Assembly (NCBI GenBank): GCA_023402915.1
Contig: JAEYFO010000218.1
Span: forward strand, 1 to 6,477
Length of the DNA: 6,477 bases
Direction: 5' to 3'
Origin: Bacillota bacterium
GTDB lineage: Bacteria > Bacillota > Clostridia > Christensenellales > CALWSW01
Shown: in pieces, positions 1-5,147 of the stretch
How the letters are laid out: every line of letters begins with the position of its first letter
Position numbering within the stretch: the stretch's first letter is position 1
The notes under the pieces: generated by a model
What the model saw: the letters and a program-made list of their open reading frames with translations, nothing else
Database searches by the model: none
Told to the model about the DNA's origin: nothing
Made by a program: the position numbers and the translations under genes

Positions 1-1
1 T

Positions 2-100
2 CTGGCGATGTCGTATTACCTCAACACGAGCGCGGGCGCGGCAATCGTGCTTTGCTGCGCGGCGGTGTATTTTGTGACGCTGCCCTTTGTGAGGCGATGA
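2..100 (+). CDS. C-terminal end of a metal ABC transporter permease (ZnuB-like, ABC-3 family), 5' truncated by window edge
   Basis: An open frame enters from the left edge and ends at TGA 98-100, giving 32 residues. They contain SYYLNTSAGAAIVL followed by a hydrophobic stretch and a short basic end (FVRR). This matches the last transmembrane helix of ABC-3 family permeases (ZnuB/MntB/TroC type), where an SYYL..PSGA.IVL signature precedes the final helix. In that family the protein forms the membrane channel of a zinc or manganese importer together with an ATPase and a binding lipoprotein. The stop overlaps the ATG of the next gene (ATGA at 97-100), which indicates translational coupling with the Fur-family gene. 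Zinc rather than manganese is inferred from that neighbour, not from the residues seen. Confidence 0.65.
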   Translation: MAMSYYLNTSAGAAIVLCCAAVYFVTLPFVRR

Positions 101-603
101 GTGCCATGGAAAAGCAGAAGCAGAGCGAAACGCAGGCGGAAGTCTCCCTGCGGCAGAGCGGCCTGCGCGCCACGCACGCCCGCGTGGCGGTCTTGGAAGA
201 GCTGTCCTGCTGCGACGGGCCGGTCATGGCCGAAGCGCTGCACGAGCGGTGCAATCTGCCCCTTTCGACGGTGTACCGCGTGCTTTCCGATCTGGAAGAG
301 CATGGACTGGCCGAAAAGACGTATGACGAGGCGCACTCCTGCGCACGGTATACCGCAAAGGGACGCGCGCCCTGCTGCGTGTTCCATTGTCTGGGCTGCG
401 AAACGGATGTGACGATCCACATCGAAGCGGCGGAGCAGGCGGCGGAGGAGAAGGGGCGGGCGCTGGGCTTTGAAACGCTGTCCCACAGGATCGAATTGAC
501 GGGCTACTGCGCCCGCTGCCGGGAAGCGCAGCGGCAAAACGAGCAAAAAAGCGAACCGGGCATAGCGGGCGGGGCCGGAAGGGACGGCGCGCCGGACGCA
601 TAG
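97..603 (+). CDS. Fur-family metal-responsive transcriptional repressor, probably Zur-like
   Basis: The protein has 168 residues from ATG 97; a second in-frame ATG at 106 is an alternative start. The 97 start is chosen for its ATGA overlap with the permease. GAGG at 91-94 fits 106 better by spacing. The winged helix is visible as LRATHARVAVLEEL (about 23-36) and the recognition helix STVYRVLSDLEEHGL (57-71), both typical of Fur. Two CxxC pairs (C98/C101 and C138/C141) would form the structural zinc site, with HRIELTGYC ahead of the second as in the family. The usual His-rich sensory segment just before the first CxxC is replaced by PCCVFH (92-97), with H80 and C82 nearby. The C-terminus (about 145-168) is a polar Gly-rich tail. 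Position behind a ZnuB-like gene suggests zinc-dependent repression of the importer. Family membership is secure; metal specificity is inferred. Confidence 0.88.
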   Translation: MSAMEKQKQSETQAEVSLRQSGLRATHARVAVLEELSCCDGPVMAEALHERCNLPLSTVYRVLSDLEEHGLAEKTYDEAHSCARYTAKGRAPCCVFHCLGCETDVTIHIEAAEQAAEEKGRALGFETLSHRIELTGYCARCREAQRQNEQKSEPGIAGGAGRDGAPDA

Positions 604-618
604 AAAAGGGGTCTGAGG

Positions 619-1671
619 GTGGAGCAGAAGAAGAAAAAATGGCTGGGCGCGGCGTTCTCGATCGTGCTGACGGCGGCGGTCTCGGCGGCGGTGGCGCTGA
701 GCGTCGATTGGAAAGCCTTTGGCGAAGCGCTGGGGCGGATGGACGTTTGGACGGTGCTGGCGGCGCTTTTGACCTGCCTGCTGGCGCGCGTTGCCTATAC
801 GCAAAAGTGGCATCTGGTCTCGCCGGGGCTGAAGCTTTCCGATCAGCTGGTGGCCATGGGCGCGTCGCTCCCGCTGCTGCTTCTGCCCAGCGGCGGGATC
901 TTTGCCGACGCTTCCCGCATCGCCTATTTCAGAAAGCGGGAGGAAAACTATATCGCCGCGTCGTCGGTGGTCATAGACCGGCTGACCATGCCCCTTTCGG
1001 TGCTGTGCTTTGCGCTGCCGCTGATGGCGGTGGGCGGCGACGTGCATTTTTCGCTGGCGGTGTATCTGGGCCTTGGGGCGGTGGCCGCGGCGACCATCTG
1101 CGCCGTGGCGGTGCTGCTTCATCCCAAATGGTGCGCCGCTGCGATCGAAAAGCTCCGTCCCCTTGAAAACTGGAAGCTGGGCGGAAAGCTCTGCGGCACG
1201 CTCCGGCGGACGCAGGCCGCCATGCAGGCCATGGACCTGAGCAGCAGCCGCATCGTGTGCAACGTTTTGATGGGGCTGGTGGGCGACGGGCTCATGGGCG
1301 TGGTGTATTTCTGGTTTGGCTGGCGGCTGGGCATCCATATGCCGCCCATCAAATGGCTGTGGGTGTACGCGCTGCCGAGCATTACCACCACCGTCGTGGC
1401 CACGGCGGGCGGCCTTGGGGTGCGCGAAGCGACCATCGTGGCGTTTCTGGCGGTGCAGGGTGTGGATTCCGGCCGGGCGATGACGCTGTCGCTGCTGTAT
1501 ACGGCCACGCTGACGCTGACGGCGGCGATCGGCGCGGGGCTGGCGTTTTTCGGGAAAAAGGCGCTGGATCGCCGGAGCGCGCAGCCGCTCTTTCAGGCAG
1601 AAGGGGAAGAAGGGGACGAGACGGAACCGGGGGTAAAAGTCCCTTCTGAAATCGAGCCGGATCACGTGTGA
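619..1671 (+). CDS. MprF-type flippase-like membrane protein (lysylphosphatidylglycerol synthase transmembrane domain, UPF0104 family)
   Basis: The protein has 350 residues from GTG 619, supported by AAGGGG at 606-611 with a 7-base spacer and by lying 15 bases after the Fur stop. It has about eight hydrophobic spans (near 10-28, 44-60, 82-95, 122-138, 145-167, 212-234, 246-262 and 290-312). Family signatures are LPLLLLPSGGIFADASR (84-100), the following SSVVIDRLTMPLSVL (115-129), and ATAGGLGVREA (261-271) before the last helices. The same fold forms the N-terminal flippase half of MprF. This protein lacks the cytosolic aminoacyl-transferase half and so cannot make lysyl-PG by itself. A role in moving lipids or lipid-linked precursors across the inner membrane is inferred; the substrate is unknown. 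The C-terminus (about 320-350) is acidic and presumably cytoplasmic. It appears to be the last gene of the operon. Confidence 0.85.
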   Translation: MEQKKKKWLGAAFSIVLTAAVSAAVALSVDWKAFGEALGRMDVWTVLAALLTCLLARVAYTQKWHLVSPGLKLSDQLVAMGASLPLLLLPSGGIFADASRIAYFRKREENYIAASSVVIDRLTMPLSVLCFALPLMAVGGDVHFSLAVYLGLGAVAAATICAVAVLLHPKWCAAAIEKLRPLENWKLGGKLCGTLRRTQAAMQAMDLSSSRIVCNVLMGLVGDGLMGVVYFWFGWRLGIHMPPIKWLWVYALPSITTTVVATAGGLGVREATIVAFLAVQGVDSGRAMTLSLLYTATLTLTAAIGAGLAFFGKKALDRRSAQPLFQAEGEEGDETEPGVKVPSEIEPDHV

Positions 1672-1969
1672 GCCGCCGCGCGGCAGGGCGTTTTCAAAAA
1701 GAAGAACAGCCTGCGTTGCGGAAAGACGAAACGATCGAAAGACGATTGCCCGTTGACCGGTTTTCCAAAATCTAAAAAAGAAAGAACCTGCCCCTGCTTG
1801 CAGGAATGGATGGCTGGCGGCTGGGGGGATGGGAAGGAGCCGCTTTTTATCTGATGCTGATAACCTGCGTGCCAGAGAGAAATTTTTGAGGATTTTGCCG
1901 CCCGGGAGCAATATGCGGCAAGGTCAGACCCGGAACACTCGAAACGCGGCAGTTTTTCGTTTTTTGACG
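1672..1969. other. Intergenic region with several inverted repeats, no convincing gene
   Basis: About 430 bases separate the flippase stop from the next - strand stop. The region holds the + terminator at 1817-1850. TTATC/GATAA (1847-1851 and 1859-1863) is a small inverted repeat. TTGCCGC (1895-1901) faces GCGGCAA (1915-1921) as a perfect 7-bp stem. A further GCGGCA (1946-1951), followed by a G and two T-runs, could compete for the same 5' arm. The codons after the flippase TGA stay open to 1854, but without a start codon or ribosome binding site. No tRNA or known riboswitch core was recognised. A small + strand RNA ending near 1965 is possible but unsupported by a promoter. Confidence 0.4.
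1817..1850 (+). terminator. Rho-independent terminator of the permease-fur-flippase operon
   Basis: GCGGCT (1817-1822) pairs perfectly with AGCCGC (1838-1843) across a 15-base purine-rich loop, and TTTTT (1844-1848) follows at once. It lies about 145 bases after the flippase stop, in the right orientation. The 6-bp stem and long loop make it moderate rather than strong. Confidence 0.6.
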
Positions 1970-2001
1970 GCAAAAACCCGCCCCTGTTTGTAGGGACGGG
2001 T
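1970..2001 (-). terminator. Rho-independent terminator for the - strand Arg-rich protein gene
   Basis: Read on the - strand, ACCCGUCCCU (2001-1992) pairs over its full 10 bases with AGGGGCGGGU (1985-1976), with one U-G wobble, around a 6-base loop. The stem ends in the start of a U-run (UUUUUG, 1976-1971). It lies about 100 bases beyond the stop of the - strand gene ending at 2105. A weaker hairpin with CGGU/ACCG arms lies closer to the stop, near 2070-2087. A degenerate look-alike of this terminator sits on the same strand around 1786-1810. Confidence 0.75.
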
Positions 2002-2016
2002 GATTTTCTGTATAAT
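1988..2016 (+). promoter_or_regulatory. Possible orphan sigma-A promoter, antisense to the downstream gene
   Basis: A perfect TATAAT at 2011-2016 is preceded, with a 17-base spacer, by TTGTAG (1988-1993), which shares only TTG with the -35 consensus. No + strand gene starts downstream; the next is at 2919. Any transcript would therefore run antisense into the - strand gene ending at 2105. The -10 may be fortuitous, since it overlaps the AT-rich side of a terminator. Confidence 0.25.
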
Positions 2017-2104
2017 GGAGAAAAGGGAATTTCCCCAATGCCGCGCGGGCAATCAGAAAAATTTTCCCGGTTCAAAGACCGAACGCCCGCAAACAGCGCC
2101 GGCC

Positions 2105-2755
2105 TTATTCGCCCTCTTTGGGCGCGTTCGGACGGGGGCCGCCTGGCCTGCGGGGACGGCGCCTGCGGGGACGATGGGGCGCGCTCTCGCCGGTCTGGCC
2201 GTTTTGGCCGGGCTGGCCGTTTTGCGGAGCCGAAGCAGCGGTGTTTTGCTGCGGCCGGGGGGCGTTATTGCGCCGGGGCGGACGGCTCTGGCCCTGATTC
2301 TGGCCGTCGCCCTGCCCGTCGCGGTTTTGCCGGGGCTGAGAGGAACGGGGGCGATTGCCCGCATTCTCCCGGCGCTCGCGCGGGGGACGATCCTCGCGGC
2401 TCTCCCGTGCGCTCTGGCCTTCCCGCGGCTCGCGGGGCGCGCGTTCCCGGCGGGGGCGGGGAGACTGGCCGTCGCGGCTCTGCCGGGCGGACTGCTGCGG
2501 GGGGAGGGGCTTTTCGGAAAGCTCGTAGGCTTCCATCGCAGCGTATTCCTCTTCGTCGTTCGGACCGCAGCTGAGATAATCCCGCCAGAGGGAACGGCCT
2601 TTTTCGTCGTATTCGTGAACGATGACGCGGGTGGCCTGCTCCTTGGGGACGGGCGCGTATTTGCTGTTGAAATAATAGGCTACCGTCACGACGCCGCCAT
2701 GGGGGCCGGGGCGGGGGGTAACTTCTTTGCAGGGGCCGGGGGCAGCCTTGTTCAT
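2105..2755 (-). CDS. Hypothetical protein: short N-terminal domain plus long Arg/Pro/Gln-rich disordered tail
   Basis: The protein has 216 residues. The ATG is preceded on the - strand by AGGAGG with a 10-base spacer and, further up, by a clear promoter, so it is a real gene despite its composition. Residues about 20-80 look folded: GGVVTVAYYFNSKY (20-33), then ATRVIVHEYDEKGRSLW (41-57), resembling beta strands, followed by an acidic helix (DEEEYAAMEAYE, 67-78). From about 85 on it is low complexity, rich in R, P, Q, G and N, and ends in RRRRPRRPGGPRP (197-209) before PKEGE. Such strongly basic tails are common on nucleic-acid-binding or ribosome-associated proteins, so RNA binding is a reasonable guess but not shown. 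I do not recognise the N-terminal domain. No signal peptide or membrane span is visible, so it is probably cytoplasmic. It stands alone between its own promoter and terminator. Confidence 0.8.
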   Translation of the reverse strand: MNKAAPGPCKEVTPRPGPHGGVVTVAYYFNSKYAPVPKEQATRVIVHEYDEKGRSLWRDYLSCGPNDEEEYAAMEAYELSEKPLPPQQSARQSRDGQSPRPRRERAPREPREGQSARESREDRPPRERRENAGNRPRSSQPRQNRDGQGDGQNQGQSRPPRRNNAPRPQQNTAASAPQNGQPGQNGQTGESAPHRPRRRRPRRPGGPRPNAPKEGE

Positions 2756-2813
2756 GAAATGGAAACCTCCTCAACTTGAGCGCGCCGCAAACCGGGCGCG
2801 TGGACGATACTTC

Positions 2814-2842
2814 ATTATACCACACCGGCGGGCGAATGCAAA
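2814..2842 (-). promoter_or_regulatory. Sigma-A promoter of the Arg-rich protein gene
   Basis: On the - strand there is a perfect TATAAT (2819-2814) with TTTGCA (2842-2837) as a 4/6 match to the -35 box and exactly 17 bases between. Transcription would begin near 2807, giving a leader of about 50 bases before the ATG at 2755. Confidence 0.7.
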
Positions 2843-2918
2843 GGCTTGCAACAGCCCCGCGCAGCCGGAAAAAACGGAAAACCGGCCGGTAGAAAACGAA
2901 AAGAAACGGAGAACACAC

Positions 2919-4145
2919 ATGAAGATCGCAGTCATCGGCGGAGGGGCCGCCGGGATGGCAGCCGCCATTGCCGCCGCAAAGCAGGGCGCGGAAGTCACAG
3001 TTCTGGAGCAGGGGGAACGGGTGGGACGAAAGCTCCTTTCCACGGGAAACGGCCGCTGCAACTTCACGAACCTTTCCGCAGGCGACCCGGCGCACTATAA
3101 AACGGGCGATGAGGCGGCGCTGGCCGCCGTGCTTTCGGCCTGCCCGCCGGCGCGGGCGCGGGCGTTTCTGGAAGAAATGGGCGTGCCTTCCGTCGTGGAA
3201 GAGGGGCGGGTCTATCCCCGCTCGTTTCAGGCGGCCGCCGTGGTGGACGCGCTGCGCATGACCATGGCCGAATGGGGCGTGGAAGAGCGCTGCGGCGCGC
3301 GGGCGGAGGCGATTTTAAAAAAAAGCAGCGGCTTCCTCGTGCGCCTCGCCTCAAAACCGGGCGAGCGGGAAAAGGCACTCTGGGCGGACCGGGTCGTTGT
3401 GACCGCCGGGGGAAAAGCGGCCCCAAAGCTGAGCGGCGGCGGGGATTACGGGCTGTTGACCGCGCTGGGCCATTCCTGCACGGCGCTTTTGCCCGCCCTC
3501 TGCCAGCTGCGCACGGAGACCGGCCCCATCCGGGCGCTCAAGGGCATCCGGGTACAGGCGGCGCTGCGGGCGTTTGCGGGAAAAACGCTCCTGCGGGAGG
3601 ACGTGGGCGAGGTGCTTTTTACGGAGTACGGCCTTTCGGGCATCCCGGCGCTTCAGCTGTCGCTCTTTGTGGGAGAGGTCAAAACTGTCCGGATCGAGAT
3701 CGACTTTTTCCCGGAACTGGACGAATCCGCGCTGTTTGCGGCGCTGTGCCGCCGGGCGGAGGCGTTTCCGAACCGGACGCTTTCAGAATTTTTTGTGGGA
3801 ATGCTGCCCAAGCGGGTGGGCGAAGCGCTGTGGAAACGGGCGAAGCAGCCGTCCCTTGAGCAGGCGGCGGGCGCGCTGGATCGGGAAGCGCTGCGCGCTG
3901 TGACGGCGCAGGCCAAAGCCTTTTCCTTGCGGCTGGAGGGCGTTCAGCCCTTTGAATCGGCACAGGTGACGGCGGGCGGTGTGCCGCTTTGCGAATTTGG
4001 CGAACGGACGATGGAGTCGCGCCTGGTTCCCGGCCTGTTCGCGGCGGGCGAGGTGCTGGACGCGGCGGGCGAATGCGGCGGGTTCAACCTGCATTGGGCG
4101 TTCGCTTCCGGGTGGATCGCGGGAACGTCTGCCGGGCAGGAATAG
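2919..4145 (+). CDS. BaiN/HI0933-family NAD(P)/FAD-dependent oxidoreductase
   Basis: The protein has 408 residues from ATG 2919, with GGAG at 2908-2911 and a 7-base spacer. Upstream in-frame codons back to 2727 overlap the divergent gene and its promoter and are not coding. The N-terminus is a dinucleotide-binding fold, MKIAVIGGGAAGMAAA, with E30 at the end of the second strand for the FAD ribose. RVGRKLLSTGNGRCNFTN (34-51) is the family signature. The C-terminus has GLFAAGEVLDAAGECGGFN (372-390) then HWAFASG, which closes the FAD site. Length agrees with HI0933/YhiN proteins (about 400). Clostridium scindens BaiN, a bile acid intermediate reductase, is in this family, but most members have no known substrate and no bai neighbours are seen here. 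It is a soluble cytoplasmic flavoprotein, transcribed alone and divergently from the Arg-rich gene. The + strand promoter is not obvious. Confidence 0.92.
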   Translation: MKIAVIGGGAAGMAAAIAAAKQGAEVTVLEQGERVGRKLLSTGNGRCNFTNLSAGDPAHYKTGDEAALAAVLSACPPARARAFLEEMGVPSVVEEGRVYPRSFQAAAVVDALRMTMAEWGVEERCGARAEAILKKSSGFLVRLASKPGEREKALWADRVVVTAGGKAAPKLSGGGDYGLLTALGHSCTALLPALCQLRTETGPIRALKGIRVQAALRAFAGKTLLREDVGEVLFTEYGLSGIPALQLSLFVGEVKTVRIEIDFFPELDESALFAALCRRAEAFPNRTLSEFFVGMLPKRVGEALWKRAKQPSLEQAAGALDREALRAVTAQAKAFSLRLEGVQPFESAQVTAGGVPLCEFGERTMESRLVPGLFAAGEVLDAAGECGGFNLHWAFASGWIAGTSAGQE

Positions 4146-4152
4146 ATCGTGC

Positions 4153-4259
4153 GTTCGAAATTTTTGAAATTTTACGAACAAAAATTCGATGTTCCCCTTG
4201 ATTTTGGCGAACGAAAGAGGTAATATGAATCAAACGAAAGTTCGCCGAAATTGCGTTCG
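4153..4259. promoter_or_regulatory. AT-rich operator region with five CGAAC/GTTCG half-sites and a LexA-box-like palindrome
   Basis: Perfect half-sites start at 4153 (GTTCG), 4175 (CGAAC), 4208 (CGAAC), 4240 (GTTCG) and 4255 (GTTCG). CGAACAAAAATTCG at 4175-4188 resembles the Gram-positive LexA box (CGAAC-N4-GTTCG) with the inner part of the right half changed. ATTTTGGCGAAC (4201-4212) and GTTCGCCGAAAT (4240-4251) form a 12-bp inverted repeat, with one wobble, centred on the -10 box of the promoter at 4198-4226. GCCGAAA (4244-4250) can also pair with TTTCGGC (4264-4270). The island contrasts with its GC-rich surroundings. A dimeric repressor using CGAAC half-sites is inferred; LexA is one candidate. 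Confidence 0.5.
4198..4226 (+). promoter_or_regulatory. Sigma-A-like promoter of the small membrane protein gene
   Basis: TTGATT (4198-4203) and TAATAT (4221-4226) are separated by 17 bases, each a 4/6 match to consensus. Transcription would start near 4233, which excludes the ATG at 4225 as the start codon and favours the ATG at 4288. The promoter lies inside a 12-bp inverted repeat that flanks the -10. Confidence 0.55.
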
Positions 4260-4287
4260 ACTTTTTCGGCCTGAAAGGGGAAGAAAC

Positions 4288-4521
4288 ATGAGCAACGGTT
4301 GGGGTATGTGGGTGACGTTCTTTCTGCCGGCGTTTCTCGGCGGATTTCTGCTGGGTGGCTCGACGATCTTGATGATGCTGCGTTCCATGCGCAAAAAGAG
4401 CCGTGCGCAAAGCCATGCGCCTGCCGCGGCGCGGGTGCGGCGCAAGAACGCTCTGCCCGAGGACGTGCTTCTTCCGCTGGAAGCGCCGGAAGAGGCGGTC
4501 TGCCGGATGCGGGCGGCGTGA
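4288..4521 (+). CDS. Small single-span membrane protein, unknown function
   Basis: The protein has 77 residues from ATG 4288, with AAAGGGG at 4274-4280 and a 7-base spacer. An in-frame ATG at 4225 would add 21 residues, but it lies inside the -10 box and its GAGG is only 4 bases away. Residues about 7-31 form one glycine-rich hydrophobic helix (WVTFFLPAFLGGFLLGGS and onward). It is followed by a basic stretch RSMRKKSR (32-39), so the positive-inside rule puts the C-terminus in the cytoplasm. The rest is Arg/Ala-rich, then acidic and proline-containing (LPEDVLLPLEAPEE), ending CRMRAA. No family is recognised. The operator-rich promoter means expression is probably tightly controlled. If the LexA-like site is real, a DNA-damage-induced membrane protein such as a division inhibitor is one possibility, but nothing in the protein itself shows this. 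Confidence 0.65.
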   Translation: MSNGWGMWVTFFLPAFLGGFLLGGSTILMMLRSMRKKSRAQSHAPAAARVRRKNALPEDVLLPLEAPEEAVCRMRAA

Positions 4522-4545
4522 GCGCGAAGGAGCGGAGGCTTCCTT

Positions 4546-4779
4546 TTGAAGAACGGAAAAAGCGCGCGGGAAAGGCGTAAAAAGGCCGCTTGCTGCGCGG
4601 CGTGCGGAAAGTGCGGCGAAAGAGCGCTGCTGCCCTTTGGAAGGTTTGAAAGTCAAAAATATTTGGCACCCGCAGGGCACACAGCACCCGCAGGGCACAC
4701 AGCAGGAAACACAGGAAAAATTTGTCTCTTTTCCGCCGGGTGCATGAAGCGCGTTTTGCGGGGCAGAATACTCCTGTAG
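4546..4779 (+). CDS. Doubtful small basic Cys-containing ORF with TTG start
   Basis: An ORF of 77 codons starts 25 bases after the previous stop, with GGAGG (4534-4538) and a 7-base spacer to TTG 4546. The product begins very basic (KNGKSARERRKK), has a cysteine cluster CCAACGKC (16-23), an in-frame duplicated hexapeptide APAGHT (41-52) and two later cysteines. The ribosome binding site is the main argument for it. Against it are the rare start codon, no recognisable domain and the mixed composition after residue 30. It could be a small zinc-knuckle-like protein, or simply open by chance in GC-rich DNA. Confidence 0.28.
   Translation: MKNGKSARERRKKAACCAACGKCGERALLPFGRFESQKYLAPAGHTAPAGHTAGNTGKICLFSAGCMKRVLRGRILL
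4666..4701. repeat. Two perfect tandem copies of an 18-bp unit
   Basis: GCACCCGCAGGGCACACA occurs at 4666-4683 and again, unchanged, at 4684-4701, followed by GCAG as the start of a third copy. The unit is a multiple of three and would read APAGHT twice in the doubtful ORF at 4546-4779. The perfect identity suggests recent duplication. Confidence 0.95.
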
Positions 4780-4859
4780 CCGGTCGGGCGCGAAAGAGCG
4801 CTCTGGCCGCAAAGAGTTCAGGGCAAAACACGCCCGGATGATTCAGGTGGCAATGCAAC

Positions 4860-4985
4860 ATGAAGAACCAGAAGATCGGATGCAAAGTGGATTCCTGCCA
4901 GTTCCATCAGAACGACTGCACCTGCGGTCTGGAGCACATCGAAGTCGAGCCCTGCCCCGGCTGCGGCAGCGGCGAAGCCAAGTAA
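4860..4985 (+). CDS. DUF1540-type cysteine-rich mini-protein
   Basis: The protein has 41 residues from ATG 4860, preceded by AGGTGG with a 9-base spacer. The cysteines are C8, C13, C20, C22, C32 and C35, in the order KIGCKVDSC-QFHQNDCTC-GLEHIEVEPCPGC. A first C-x4-C, then a C near H/N/D residues and an IxV strand are typical of the DUF1540 domain, widespread in Clostridia and Bacilli and of unknown function. The spacing and small size suggest metal binding, probably zinc, in a metallothionein-like or knuckle fold. No signal or membrane segment is present. Just after TAA 4983-4985 the same frame continues for 13 sense codons with three more cysteines (TLCGSYRCRCGK) to TAA 5025. This may be a readthrough tail, a recent nonsense mutation or a duplicated end. 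No promoter was found close upstream. Confidence 0.75.
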   Translation: MKNQKIGCKVDSCQFHQNDCTCGLEHIEVEPCPGCGSGEAK

Positions 4986-5045
4986 GCGACGCTCTGCGGA
5001 AGCTACCGCTGCCGCTGCGGCAAGTAAGCGGGAGAGGGAGAACGT

Positions 5046-5147
5046 CAGGGAGCGCCGCCCCCTGCACCCCCTGCAAGGGGACTTTTTCTCAAAAGTCTCC
5101 CTGCCCCCAAAAACTTTCAGGGGAAATTGAATTTTGGGAAAATTTCC
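5046..5147. repeat. Cluster of nested palindromes downstream of the DUF1540 gene
   Basis: Several stems follow one another. CAGGG/CCCTG lies at 5046-5064 and CCCCT-gca-AGGGG at 5068-5080. GGGGACTTTT (5077-5086) pairs with AAAAGTCTCC (5091-5100) across TCTC, with one wobble. CCCC/GGGG spans about 5105-5123, and GGAAATT/AATTTCC occupies 5122-5128 and 5141-5147. Neighbouring stems share arms, so they are alternatives. This resembles the dispersed palindromic intergenic elements of gut Clostridia. It may also act as a transcription end or mRNA stabiliser for the DUF1540 gene. Confidence 0.6.

Noticed and set aside
1672..1854. Frame stays open for 60 codons after the flippase TGA
   Set aside because: No start codon with a ribosome binding site, no hydrophobic or domain pattern, and it runs through the + strand terminator.
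16..1911. Very long open frame on the - strand opposite the fur and flippase genes
   Set aside because: It is a shadow of two well-identified + strand genes. The product is rich in Arg, His, Gln and Pro with no domain, and it crosses the intergenic terminator.
1920..1952. GGTCAGACCCGGAA, reminiscent of the SRP RNA apical domain
   Set aside because: The bases after the tetraloop do not match the conserved AGCAG side, and the flanks do not form the expected helix.
2000..2779. Open frame on the + strand, 259 residues of Ala/Gly/Leu-rich protein
   Set aside because: It is the antisense of the Arg-rich gene, which has its own promoter, AGGAGG site and terminator. The hydrophobic look comes from reading Arg/Pro codons backwards.
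4225..4287. Alternative upstream ATG for the small membrane protein, adding 21 residues
   Set aside because: The ATG lies within the predicted -10 box and its GAGG is only 4 bases away, whereas ATG 4288 has AAAGGGG at ideal spacing.
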